From: Lytechinus pictus
Lineage: Eukaryota > Echinodermata > Echinoidea > Temnopleuroida > Toxopneustidae
Direction: 5' to 3'
NCBI RefSeq assembly: GCF_037042905.1
Contig: NC_087257.1
Location: 28,914,001 to 28,978,000, forward strand
DNA: 64,000 nt
Made by a program: the position numbers and the translations under genes. The notes under the pieces are model-generated. The model saw only the letters and a list, made by a program, of their open reading frames with translations. It made no database searches and was not told the DNA's origin. Positions 1 through 13,600 of this stretch are shown one piece after another (position 1 is the first letter of the stretch; each line of letters begins with the position of its first letter).

Positions 1-113
1 TTGATCTTTAACTTTCCTCAGCAGTCAAATGTTGAGATCTGCAAACTTTACTCAAATGATCAGTTAAAAATAACAAAACTATATAATCTGTATAGTTGTA
101 AGTTTGTAACTCT

Positions 114-266
114 AGGGGCACGTTTCATAAAGAGTAACTTTGCCATTATGGCAACTTGAACTACCATGGCATTAGGGTTCAGCAGCCAATCAAAATCAAG
201 GTTATCATGGTAGTTGTCATAATGGCAACGTTACAACATTTTGTAACTCTTTATGAAACGGGTCCC
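114..266. mobile_element. Hairpin MITE, TTTCATAAAG family, copy 1
   Basis: Terminal inverted repeats: CGTTTCATAAAGAGTAAC at the left and the complementary AACTCTTTATGAAACGGG at the right. The centre (ATTATGGCAAC / CATAATGGCAAC) is also partly complementary. It is non-coding. Related copies are listed separately. Confidence 0.75.
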
Positions 267-813
267 AGGTCTTTTTTGGCTGGTACATTCCTGACTGAGG
301 TTAGAGTATTGGTAGGTTTTGAAATGATATCTGAAATGCCTCAATTAATTTTTTTGCAAATATCATCTATGTATACTTCCCGAGAGACTTGCAAGTTTTC
401 CCATCTAGATTGTAACCTGGTGTAGTTGTTCTTTAGAAGGGAGATGCAGCTTACCACGATGCTGGTTGGCACTGCACTTCTCTTCCCATAACTTGCATAA
501 TGGTGACTTTGTCAGAGGTTGGACAGAATTAAAAATATGTTTCCTAGATTTTAGGCTTTTTCAACTAGTTTGGCATCATAGATTTGATGGACGCTATATC
601 TTCGCTGAGAGCCTCTGTGGTATAGCTACTGATCTACGTATATTAGATGGGCAATACCTGACAGGACATACAGACTCTTCACATTGTTTGGCTTTAGATA
701 GTTTGTGATAGTCCCACAAGTGTTGTCTAGAGGTAGACGTGTCCAAGACAGCACATGCATACTCTGTAGCAGAGTATTGGTGGAGGAGTTTGTCAGTTCC
801 GGAGAAGGTTATT

Positions 814-1100
814 ATGTCAATATCTTAGATCTCGTCATGTCTACATCCTGTGTGAGAGATGATCAGATGACATGATCTGTGATCTCATCATGTCTACATC
901 TTTTAGAAGAGATGATCAGATCTGTGATCTCGTCATGTCTACATCCTGTAAGAGAGATGATCGATGAAAAGATCTGGGATCTCGGCATGTCTACAACTCT
1001 TAGGGAAAAGGATAAGATGACAATATCTTAGATTGATCATCCTCCCACAGGATGTAGACATGACGAGATCTAAGATATTGACATCTTATCCTTTTCCCTT
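814..1100. repeat. Tandem units closed by a 39-bp inverted copy
   Basis: Four direct units carry CTCGTCATGTCTACATC-like cores at about 831, 884, 929 and 981, spaced 45-53 bp. The 39 bp at 814-852 are then perfectly repeated in reverse complement at 1046-1084. A second inverted pair (GGGAAAAGGATAAGATG at about 1003 and its complement at about 1083) adds to the stem. Confidence 0.85.
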
Positions 1101-1439
1101 TGTAGACATGACGAGATGATTAAATGAACATCTGGGCGGCAGATCAAAATGTTTCATTTACTCAGAGTGGTGTAACCGAAGCGTACTGCCTTTCCCTTAT
1201 TTGTTACTTCAATTTCAATATCCAGGTGAAGTCTCCATTGGACTGGTCCCATGGAAGATATCCACCTTGGTGTATCTTGTACTAGGTTGTTCTATTCAGT
1301 ATAAGCTGGATAGACTAGTTAAGTTTAATATTCTAAATAAATTGAACTTTGAAAGTTTCAGGGTTAAAGGTCGCAACTTTTAATACTCGCAAATTTTCTC
1401 ATGTGTCAAGGGACCTTATAAGTTAACGAATTATTATGA

Positions 1440-3450
1440 TGCAAAACATAATTTTTTATGATATTCCGACGTCAATAATCCTTTAGGTCAGTGCCTCTAG
1501 AGTTCAGCACAGGTCAATACTAAATTGCATCTGATTTTTAAAATGAAACCTATGATAAAATATAACAGTGATGAAAGTTTAACGCTTTAATCATATTCTT
1601 AGTGTTATGATCAGACCAGTGTATATACTACTACGATTAATCATTTTGGATCATTTTTGATGCCAATAAGACGCTTTTCCACCTCTTGGATTTTTCTGGA
1701 CTTTTGTTGTATCATTTTGGAGACTTCATGGAGATGCAATGTGTTGAAAGAAATAGTATTGCAATTTTTACACCTTGAGGCCTGTTTATCATGAAACAGT
1801 GATGTTTAGCGTCAATATTCCAAAATGTTAAGGTCATTGACCCTTTCTACATGTAGCTCTCCAGTGTTCAAAGGTCAAAGTTTATAACCCACCAAATTCT
1901 TTTTAAAATTCGAGAATACCTCGGAAGTCAATATTGAATAATTTTGTATTTACTATTACTATTTTTATCATGAGCTAATGATGCAAAACATCATTTTTTT
2001 GATATTTTGAGGTCATTGACCTTAAGGTATTTGACCTCTAGAGATCAGCGGAGGTCAAATCGGATTTGCATCCTAATTTTGAAATGAAGCATAAAATTAA
2101 GATATAACACTGATGAAAGTTCAATGCTTTAATAAAAATATTTTAAAGTGCTATGATCAGACCAGTGCTTGTACTAATAATCATGACTAGTTTTCATGAT
2201 GGTCACCATTTTGGATTTATGCAAATTAGACGTCTTTCCACTACATGGATTTTTCTGGACTTTTAGTATGTCATTTTGGTGACTTCATGGAAATGCATCG
2301 TGCTCAAATTAATTGAATTGCAATTTTTACACTAGAAGCCTGTTCATAAATCAGAGATGCTACGGGTCAATATTCTAAAATGTTAAGGTCATTGACCTTT
2401 TCCAGCTCTCCAGAGTCAAAGGTCAAGACTTATAACCCACCAAATTCTTTCTAAAATGTCAAGATACATTGAAAGTCAATATTGAATCATTTTGTTTTCA
2501 TTATAACCATAAATTTATTATGTACTAATTAATGCAAAACATCAATTTTCTGATATTTAGAGGTCATTGACCTTAAGGTCATTGACCTCTAGAGGTCAGC
2601 GGAGGTCAAATTTGACTTGTATCTTGCTTTCAAAATGAAGTCTATGGTAATTAAGATATATACCACTGGTTAAAGTTTCATGCTTTTATCATAGTTTTTG
2701 AAAGTGCTATGATCAGAACAATGTTTGTACTACTACATGTATCAATAATCATAAAAATTCTCACGATAGTCACCATTTTGGATTTATGCAAATTAGACGT
2801 CTTTCCACTACATGGATTTTTTTGGACTTTTAGTATGTCATTTTGGTGACTTCATGGAAATGCATCGTGCTAAAAATAATTGTATTGCAATTTTTACACT
2901 AGAAGCCTGTTCATAAATCAGAGATGCTACGTGTCAATATTCTAAAATGTTAAGGTCATTGACCTTTTCCAGCTCTCCAGGGTCAAAGGTCAAGACTTAA
3001 AACCCACCAAATTCTTTCTAAAATATCAAGATACCTTGAAAGTCAATATTGAATCATTTTGTTTTCATTATAACCATATTTATTATGTACCAATGATGCA
3101 AAGCATCAATTTTCTTATATTTAGAGGTCATTGACCTTAAGGTCATTGACCTCTAGAGGTCAGCGGAGGTCAAATTTGACTTGTATTCTGATTTTAAAAT
3201 GAAGCCTATAGTAAGATATAACACTGGTGAAAGTTTCATGCTTTTATCATGATTTTTGAAAGTGCTATGATCAAAACAATGTGTGTACTACTATCAATAA
3301 TCATCAAAAATTCTTATGGTAGCCGCCATTTTGGATTTATGCAAATTAGACATCTTTCCACTAAATGGATTTTTCTGGACTTTTAGTATGTCATTTTGGG
3401 GACTTCATGGAAATGCATTGCGTTGAAAAAAATTCTATTGCAATTTGTTT
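1440..3450. repeat. About 3.5 tandem copies of a ~560-bp repeat
   Basis: Landmarks recur with a 555-565-bp spacing: AGAGGTCAGCGGAGGTCAAA-like at about 1490 (diverged), 2040, 2592 and 3155, and GGATTTTTCTGGACTTTTAG-like at about 1687, 2249, 2815 and 3368. Later copies are more alike than the first. The units are rich in AAGGTCATTGACC. No open frame. Confidence 0.88.
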
Positions 3451-4552
3451 GCGGTCAAACCTTATTTTTCCTGGACTATACTCCTGAGTGACAAAGGTGT
3501 CACTTTATGTTATTAAACTTAAAACTCATGCAACAACATGACCTTAAAAACATTAAAAAACTAATCTTACATGTCATTCTAATTTCACTCCGTGTCCATC
3601 CTCCGATCAGTCTCAAAATTGGTGATTTACAGCCAGTGACAGTTTCCTCACATTTATTAATTCACTGCCGATTCCAAAACATCGCAAACACAAATTGTGC
3701 ATGTACGGGGTTGCAGCTCAAGATCATGAATATTCATGAGTATTCCTATAGATCGGGATCGTTTTGCTATTCGCATATTCATTTATCAGATCTCGATCTC
3801 TAGGAATAGGAAATTTACTAATTTTTTAATGATCTATCCAGATCTGTCAGATTATGATAGATTGGGAAAAGCGTACAAAAGGTTGAGAAGCATTGTACCA
3901 ACAGTATCCAACATCTTAATTTGCCATTCCTGATTATCGTTGTAAGAACACATTAAGCATGTGTTTGTCGTAAATACAGCGTTCTAACGTCGTATTGTGC
4001 CCAGATCAATTCATCTATCAAACGATCCTTCCCGATCTGAGAAAATCGCCATATCATAGCAAGAGAGGCATAGTAATAATAATATAATAATAATATAGGG
4101 TATTTATATTGCGCACATATCCACCTTGTTAGGTGCTCAAGGCGCTGCTATATTACCCGGCTAAGCTAGGCGTTCATAGCGCACACAGCTTTTTAAGGAA
4201 TTACTTCCTACCGGTACCCATTTACCTCACCTGGGTTGAGTGCAGCACTTGTAGAACTTGGGCTTTATTCCATTGTGACGTCATAAAATTTAAGCCAAAT
4301 AATGCGCAATGTACGTATCCATCTGGGCGCAGAATGTATGACTGTGCATATCATGACTTGTAAACTGCACGCAAGCCAGACTTAAGTTTGGTAGGCAGCT
4401 GACCTAGATTTTAGCAAAATACAATTGAATAGAATAAAAAACTATTTCACTTAAGCAAAAAACTGATTTAAGTATGGAATTGAATACTAGCCCTAGGCTA
4501 CGAAATTGAAGGTATGGATTGAGAAGTGTTATGAATATTTTCTTCTCTACAG

Positions 4553-4693
4553 AATTGACCGATGACGGTATAAATGGAGATAAAAGGCGTGAAGGATAAA
4601 AGATTACAGAAGAACCAACATGGACGTCGTCAGACTAAAGAAAATCACGGATAGCATAGGGTTGATGCAGAAAAACTTGGAATGTTCAATTTG
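4553..4693 (+). CDS. BRCA1: BRCA1 first coding exon with 5' UTR
   Basis: An acceptor (TCTTCTCTACAG) ends at 4552, so at least one non-coding exon must lie upstream; I could not identify it. Bases 4553-4619 are 5' UTR and translation starts at 4620. The exon encodes the N-terminal helix and the first zinc pair (C22, C25, CSIC). The donor GTAAGT follows 4693 and splits the cysteine-adjacent codon after two bases. Two short upstream ATGs lie in the UTR. Confidence 0.9.
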
Positions 4694-7600
4694 GTAAGTT
4701 ATTTTGCTTCCCCCACGTAGGTAAAGTTGAGGTCTCAACTTCCCCTTTTTTGGGGGGGTGGAAGCAAACTCTTGAGTGCACAATAAATTTCTTAATTGGC
4801 AGCAGCAGAGGGATAACTTTTGGCTGGGTATATTCTAGAATCCATTATTATTATTGAATCTGCATTATTGAATACCTACAATAAGTAGAACAAAATGAAA
4901 GCATAACTTAATCCTAACAGACATAGGCTGTTTAGATTCTCCCCTCTCCCCGATGTGTGCTGCCTCTGGCAATTCACAACAAAAATTGGCAAGCACTTCA
5001 TCCACAAATTTGTCCTGTCGATTTCTTCAGGGTTAATCTTTGAAATCATAATAAGACTTGTCAAAATTTATTTATCAACTTTATTAATCAAATGAATTAA
5101 CTTTTTTTATGCAGTGTGAATAATTTCAGGGAGAAGTTCAAACATGGTTTGAACTGAAGTTTGATATTTATTCGAGTTGTGCATAGTTTGCAAGTCTTTT
5201 TGAATTTTTTGTATCACATGACTAGTATAAATTTCATTTCATTACATCATATTTTATAATAAATATACATATCATAACTCTTATTATCTAACCTAGATTT
5301 TTTTTCTTTGTTTTCATTTTTTCAATCTGTAGTTTGGATTTGCTCCAAGATCCTGTTTCAACCAAGTGTGATCACCAGTTCTGCAAGTAAGCTCCTATAT
5401 ATCCTGAACAGCCCAAATAAATTTGTTCTTTACCCACAATGCAACTATTATGTTTGTAGTCTTATAATTACACCCACTACAATGAAAACAAATGTACAGA
5501 CTTTAATATTACAACTTTCATACTACAAATATGAAAATGAATTACCAAATGGCTTCAGACAATCCTATTTACCGATTATGCTCCAACGGCCATTGTAGTA
5601 CATTGTACATTGTAATTACTGTTGTAATAGGAACAAACGTAACTGTATTTAGAGAGGCCGCACTGCCATTCATCCATGTGATGCAGCCTCCTGTTGGGTC
5701 TCTTATGATGTAAACCAAGAGGCATTTTTTTACTTGCAAGGTGCACACTCGCTTCAAAATTCCAAATTAACTTCACCATGGCACCTTGCACTGATACACA
5801 GATTTTTTTCATCCCGGGATAGCTCTGAAGCTGCTAAAAGAGATTATTCTTCAAGGTTCAAAAAGAAAATGTATAAAGATTATGAGTAGCATATGGTACA
5901 TTCGTAATTCCTCTACCTCCTCTGTCCAATTAGCCTCTTTGAATTACAGTCTCCATCAAGATGTGTGTTTGTTTGCATGTAATGATAATTATATTCCGCT
6001 CTGCAGCTTCTTATATAGCTCTTAATACAGCAAAATGACATGACGTCTCTGAGGACTCTATGTCATACATATTTTTCTTTGTCTGTTTGTATTTGTTTCG
6101 TTTCGTTTTCAAATTGGAGCCATTGAAGATACTTGCCTATTTTTTTCTTAGGGAGATGTCAAATTTGGAAAGGAAAAGAACATTTTTTTTCATCGTCACA
6201 TATATCAATATCAAAAGTGTGAAATCATTTTTTATCTATTAAACTAAGTCTCTGGGAATCACACAAAATCAGAGGATTTTCTTCAGCTGAGATAATTTTT
6301 CTTTTGTACTTTTGACCTTGAACGTCTAGCTGTTGAATACTCTGCAGAGTGGATCTGGGTCATATTGGGCCATTTCATAAAGACTTGCTATGCTATCAAA
6401 TTGACAATTTCGATAATGAATCAACTATTACATCATGATCACTCACCCAATCAAGTTGAATTATTTCAGTAGCTTTAAAATGTTTTTGTGAATTTGTCAT
6501 AACTTTTTTAAAGAAACTGTCCTCTGGTGCTTTATAAATCACATATTTTCTTATCAGCTGGCATCATAATTACATGTACCGTATACTATTTGCTTTAGAA
6601 GAATTGCAAGTATTTGTTTCATTTTTCTCTTTCTTTAATTCTCTCTGTAGTTTCTGTGTTCTAGCGTTGCTGCAAAGTTCAAGAAAGCCATCAGCACGCT
6701 GCCCTTTATGTAAAGTCGTCATCACGAAGAGGTAAGCTCCCCAAATTTCTAATATCTATCTCCCTTTTTTGCCAAGAAATTATATATGAATTTAAGAAAA
6801 TACTATCCTTTTGTTTTTGTTGATATGGGGAGCGTTTCATGAAAGACTTGTCCGATGTTTTATCTGACAAGTCCTGTTATATCCTTCAGTTTTAGTATGG
6901 TAACAAGTGCTTGTCAGCCAATCAAAATCAAATAAAGTTGTTGGATCTGACAACTTGTCAGACGGAAATGTTGATGAAGTGCTCCCCAAATGCTAACAAA
7001 GTCAGGAATGTCCCACCAAGTTTGTCATGATATTAATTGTTGAGGTTAATTAATAGGTGAATGAGAAGTAGGGGAAGGAATGTAGTCTGCAGGCACAGAC
7101 CCTTGATTTTCACAATTTGCATAGTGCATAATGCAAACTTGCGGAGTCTGAATTAGTGAGACTAGATTCACTGTGTTCTGGCTTGCCTCTTATTTGGCAC
7201 AGAGAGTTTGGCATCTAGTCTTAACTCTAGACATGGTACAATTGGTTAAAGTGTCAACTACGAGTCTGTGCTTGAAGATATTATTGATAGACCATTATGA
7301 GGCTATTCAAATAAATGCTAAATCTGTTCTTGTTTTTTGTTTTGTTTTTCAATCAGGAGTCTGACCAAGAATGAACAGTTGGATAAGATTGTCAAAGCTG
7401 TACGTTCTGTTATTACTGCTGTGGAGGAAGACTCGGGATTACAATGTAAGTTATATATCAGGCAGCTTAATCCATCCTTATTACACTTGAGTGCTTCTTC
7501 TAGGTGTTGAAGATAATTGTATTTAGGACAACCGAACACAATTTATGGTTTTGGCACAATAACTTTTCAAGTATGAACCTTTGAAAAAAACAAAAACATA

Positions 7601-10600
7601 ATACAAGTCTTAAGAAAGAGGGGAACAAATGTATATACTGAGCCAGTGAGCCTACTATTATTTTGTCAGTAATTTTGTTCTCAAAGCTTTAAAGTCGACA
7701 ATAAATTGCACTTTAATTCTCAGTTGCACATGGTTTATAATGGATCTCCTCATTGATCAGATCATGCTCATGGGACAGATGCTACCAAGCAATCTTCAAT
7801 ATCATATTCCTGTTTGCACTTCAGCATGACTTTTGGCCAGACTTGATTCATTGTAAAACTTAGCGATTGATCATGGGGCTGATTTCTGCAATTGATTCCA
7901 TTGATTTTTGTGTATGATCAATCATAGAAATCATCTCTACGATCGATTGCTAAGCTTTATGTTATGTGCCCCAGATGTATTTTGCACAATTCTTAGGATT
8001 CTGCTGATTTTGCTCTTGATATACTTTGAGATGGGCACTTGAGTTCAAGGTGGCTGGGGTGACCAAAAAAGATGGGAGAAGCAAGTGGTAGAGGAGAGTG
8101 GGAGGGTTGTGTTGAGGGAGGAGGATGCACTGAATAGAGTTACGCAGAAGGAGGGGGCGAGGGTGATTTCTTTGAATCGAGGGGAATCTGCCCCCCCCCC
8201 CCCCCCCCCCCGTCGGATTCAAAACCTGGATTATTACTACTTCTCTGTATCTTCCAATCACATCCTAGGTTCCCCACCTCGAGGTCCAGTTTTCATCTCC
8301 CAGCCTGATCCTAAGACCAGAGAGCCGACACCTAAGAAGAAGGCCAAGGTCAAAGGTCAAGTGAGATCAAGCAACATGCGGAAGACCAAACGCAAAGCTG
8401 CTGAGACCGTGAGCGTGTATCGAGATCATGATAGTGATTCCAGTGAAAGTGATGCCTTTGAGCTGCCTCTAGTTGGTCATACTAATATCAGGTTAGATAC
8501 CGATTGTATCCATTTGGTATACTTACAGATGGTCTAATTCTCAAATCAAAAATCATCATGCTTAAACCCACTTTTGGTCCAAGCATCATATGGGCCCCGT
8601 CTTACAAAGAGTTGCGATTGATCCGATCAATCTCAACTATGGACGACCAGCAATGTCAACATCTATAATGCATGTTTGTTCAAAATATTTTCTAACTATG
8701 ATGTATATTCCTATTCATGCATTCATTATTTTCTTGAATATTCACTGTTTTTTATGTTTACAAAGGACATTGTTTAAATTTCCTGTAGAAAAAAATATGA
8801 CACTGATGGATTTCCATAGAGTTACGATTGATTGGATCAATCATAACTCTTTGTAAGACGGGGCCCAGGTCTAACTCGCATTTATTCTTATGCACAGATA
8901 GTTGAATTCCCATTTCGTCTGACTAATTATTTTGCACTTTGTCGTATGAAAATGTGGTTCATGATCAATTCATCACATCATATAATATGTGGGTTAAGAC
9001 CAAGTAAATATTAGGCAAAATGGGTATAGCCTATAAACTGGAAATTAGACAAACTCATAAGAAGTCAAAAATGCAATTAGACCAAATGTTTAGGAGACTA
9101 ACTGGTATAGACAAACAAGGATTAGATCATTGGGGATGAAACCAAACGGAAGTAGGCAGTTGTTGACCAAGTAAAGCAATTTACCCAGTGATGAGCCCCT
9201 AAGAAACAAAATTGTGCGTATCCCTGCTGCAACACCAAAACATTTTTTAAATGAACTGCTCCCTTTTGACAGGACACGGTGGCTTCATTTTGGGGTACAG
9301 AGAGCAGAATTGACGCAGCATAATACATTATCAATAGTAGTCATCGTAACAAAATGGGATTTTCCCCAAAATTTGTATGACTACAGGGCCCCAGTGATGA
9401 TTGTGCTATGGATCTATATTATGGGCTACGTTCTACTATTTGAGAAAATATAATTACAGGTGGAGCTATCATGCACATTGTGTGCCATGAAACTGTACGA
9501 TAATCATACACTTTAAAGTGAAAAAGCTTTCTTTTTTTATATTCAAGTTTTGTTAGTTTTAGGCTTTATTTTATTTATCTTTTGAATCAGTTTGTTTGTG
9601 GACATGGCCCTAAATGCACGGACTTTCTTTAAATATATCTAGTAAAATGGAACTGTAAGCAGTTGTCAATTTCAAGGGGTAGTAAATTGGTATTTCTTAC
9701 ATCACACCAGCATGCACACAAAGTACATGAAATGCTTTTTCCATAAATGTTCTGTATATTTCTACAATCTTTCATTGAACCCAATATTCTCTTTTCAAAT
9801 CACAGTTCATCATTCCCGAGACTGAAGACCAGTGGGAAGAAGGGCTCCAAAGATGAGGATCGGAAAAATGAAGAAATGGAGAAAGAGGCTGAGGACTTTC
9901 TGACCTCCCTTAACGCTGCTCCCCTATCTAGCCATGGGGACATCATCTCCGGGCACAGCAATGAGTTGGAAAGAATCAATAATGAAATCAATCTTCTTCC
10001 CATCAATTCTGGACATCACAAGGAGAACAAGAATCCTGACCATGACAGTCTACCACATATACCCCAGGATCCGACTCCTACAGATTCAGAAATCTTTTCA
10101 GTCCCTGCTCCTAAAGGACCTAGCAAAGTGAACAATCTTAAAGAAGTGGATCAAGATCCCTATGAGTTTATACCGAGTCAGCGCACACCACGGAAGGTGA
10201 AACGGAAGGCTGGAAGAAAGAAAAATCAGAATGGGAAGAAGGAGTTCCCAATCCTGAAAGGCAGGTATCTAAAGCCAAAGAGAGACAACAAGAGTGCAAG
10301 TAGCTGTTCTGAAAGTGATCAAGAGAATTCCATGACTCAAAGCAAAGCTGCAGATAAGCTTGCTGCTTCAGTTCAAGAAAGCAATTCAACTGCCCACTCA
10401 AAAGGACAAATCAGAGATCCATTATGCAGCAATCGTAATGATGGTAGTAAAAAAGTATCGCCTTCTAATCACCCAAAGGAAGCTGGAACTGTCACAACCC
10501 TTGTTGAAGAAGGTGATCTAGTTGATAGCGCAAATGTTGTCATAGAAGATAATGTCAGCGGTCTTGACAATGAAGGTGGTGATGATCTCAATGAAGATGG

Positions 10601-13600
10601 TAATGCTCAGGAGGATAAAGCTCAGCCTGTGAAATTGAACTTGGTGAAACATCCTTTGCCTATTACTCCAGTTGTGGTTATCAGGGCAAAGAATGTTGGT
10701 GGCAATATCCAAGGAAGTCAGCAGTCATCAGAAGGAGGGGGGATCACTGACTCCCAGCCAGTAGTGATCAACAGGAATCATGGACGAAGGGTCTTTGCCA
10801 CCACATACGGCAAGGCAAAGAATGGAGTTGACAAGAGTCCTCCCCTTGATCCTCAGGAGAGGATCTTGGACTGGCTGGTCAGTAAGAATGCTGGAAGTGA
10901 TGAGTCTGACGATGATGATGATGCCGATGATGGAGATGCAGAGAAAAAAGAGGAGGTTGGAAAGACAGAGAATCTTCAAGGCACTGGAAATGATCAAGAA
11001 ACTGATGATGTAATTGCTGGGATATTGCCCTTGGAAGAGGCCTTAGAATCTACACCTAAAGAAGTCATTATATGGGATCAACCAGAACCTTCAGAAGAAT
11101 CAAAATCCCCCAAGACAATAATTACTCCCCCAAAGAAAGTTCAAGGAGAGGTTAAAAATGGCAGACGTCGTTCAGGTAGACATACAGAAACAAGAATAGA
11201 AAATATTACACTTGATCATGAAGAAAGTGAAAAGGGAATTAATGACAAAGATTCAACTTTGAATAAATCATTAGGGGATGTGGAAAAGGAATCTTTACCT
11301 AGCCGTAGGACCATGAAGCAGCGCATGAAAGAAAACCTGAAGGAACAAACAGAAGCTGCAAAGAAAGAATCAGAGGATGTGGAAAAGGAATCTTTACCTA
11401 GCCGTAGGACCATGAAGCAGCGCATGAAAGAAAGCCTGAAGGAACAAACAGAAGCTGCTGCTATCAAGAGTGACTGGGAACTTGCCTTAGAACTTGCTCG
11501 TCAGTTTGGCACTGAGCCAGAGCATCTGAAGGCTGAGCCAACTGAACTTGGTGGACGATCATCTCGAAGGAGGAAAGGCAAACTCACTATTGAAAAGGTA
11601 CCAGAGAGTAGATCTGTCAGAAAAACTGGACGCCATGCCCAAGAAAATCAGGAGAAAGGGAAAAGAGAGTCTACTGAATCATTTGACATTGATTCATTTG
11701 AAACTCAATCTCCCAGTAATGTTGCAGTCAAAACAAATATGAAAGACAAAAGTAGGGCTGCATCAGAAAAGAGAAAATCTAACTCTGACAAAATGAAAGC
11801 TTCTCCAGAAAGTCAAACGAATATCCAGACTGGTAAAGTTCTACAAAATGACACCCCTGTGAATAATATTCTCAAAATTCTTGAGACTCCTTGTATTTCA
11901 GATCCACCCAAAGGAAAGAAGAGTCTTGAGAGAGAACTCCCTTCCAAACCAGACGTATTTGAACAACCCGAAACAAAGGCCTCAAGACAAAACAGGTCAA
12001 AGGATAGCAAGAGCTCATCAAATAAAAAAGGAGAATCCATTCCTGAAAGCAAATTATCCAGTCAGTTGACCCCACCTTTGAGGAGGTCTAAACGAGGCTC
12101 TCTTCCTGAAACTCTTAACAGCTGTCATGTTCCTGAGCAAGTGCTGTCTCTACCTGCAGAGAAGAAGGAGGTTGAAGGAATGGGAGAGGAGAAAAGCGAT
12201 GGAAGAACGAGAGAAAGTAGGAAAATACTATCAGGGGCTAGTGATCTAGGCATTGAAGCAGAATCAAGTGTATCAGCCATTGAGGGAACAGAGTCAGAAT
12301 CGAGAGAGAAGGTTATTGATGTTGCAGAACCTCCTATGTCATCACTGCCTCTTTATACTGAAGACATTCCCAAAGAAGACAAGGGCAGTGTCTGCAATTC
12401 TCAAAGGTGTAAAGGGTCAGATACCACAGAGTCCATTGACTTAGAGATTGATAGTGATGTGTATGAAGACCCGGATGAAGCTTTGAAGCCTGAACTGCCA
12501 GAATCCTTGGGATTAGAGAAGAATGATGTTTGCAGTTCCGTGAAACAGAAATCTTCTCTCGATGATGAGATGTCCATTATGGATTGTATTCTTCCATCAT
12601 TATCCAGTCAACCACATCCTTCTGTGGGAATTTCTCCTGGCCCAAGTGGGAACAGCAGTGGCACAGCATCTGATATTGGTCAAGCAAAAGCAGACGTTTC
12701 CTTGCATAAGAAATCGGATGAGGTAATTACAGTACTGTCTGGTTCTAGTTGTTCAGTCCAGCAGATGAGTCAAGCAAGTGTAACAGTCATCTCACAGGCT
12801 AAAGCCTCGGGTTCATTTCCAATGTCTCTTGATGTGAACTCCCAGCCGAGTGAATCTCTGCTACAGCCTCTGAGGAAATCTAAGAGAAAAGTGTCCCAAG
12901 ATGGACATCAAGGAAGCAAACTTCAGACATCAGAAAATGATGTCACCAAGAACTCTTCCATTATGACTTCATCCGGATATAAACAACAGGTTGATAGCCC
13001 AAAGGAATCCGGTGTTAGTAATGATTTGCAAGAGGTTCAGACTTCTTCAGGATCAGCTAATAGCAGACCAACAAGGAGGATATCCCGTAGGAAGAGAAAG
13101 ACATTCACTATTGATGCAAGTCCAGCTGTAAAAGAAATGCTAACCCCACCAAGTCAGAAAGTGCAACAAGTTTCTGATAGTCTGGATCAACCGATTCCAG
13201 ACAGAACAACTCCAACGAAAGATGCCAACCTATCTGAAATGGAACCAGAAGACTCTAGTCATAAAGAATTAAGCAAGGCATCTAAGTCGCCTCAGGATAG
13301 GGTCTCTTTGGAAGTAACAGATGAAAAGTTACAATGTCCACAGCCTGTCATTTCAGTGACCAGAAAGAAGAGTAAATCCTTACCTTTGTCTGACAGCCAG
13401 AAGAATATTAACATTAACCTTGAAGATTCTTTAAACCCATCCTTGTCTCCTGGTAATACCTCTCAGGTGTTAGATGTGAGTGGATCATCACTCAAATTGA
13501 AAAGGAAAAGTCGGAGTGGTAGACGGCACACTCAAAGTCCTGTTACCTGTAGGGATGTGGAAGAGCCAGTTAAGCTGCTTAGTCCATCCAGTGGAGGTAA

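Larger units (their letters stand above)
1..4552. other. Upstream region without a recognised gene
   Basis: No convincing coding exon was seen. It contains a hairpin element (114-266), a tandem plus inverted cluster (814-1100), a ~560-bp tandem repeat (1440-3450) and a short AT-rich (TAA)n patch near 4074-4096. From about 4095 to 4260 there is a dispersed repeat (landmark GGTGCTCAAGGCGCT). The BRCA1 promoter and non-coding first exon probably lie somewhere here but could not be placed. Confidence 0.6.

Noticed and set aside
8085-8537. 150-residue + strand open frame
   Set aside because: Only 8269-8491 is a supported BRCA1 exon; the upstream part crosses a poly-C tract and is intron.
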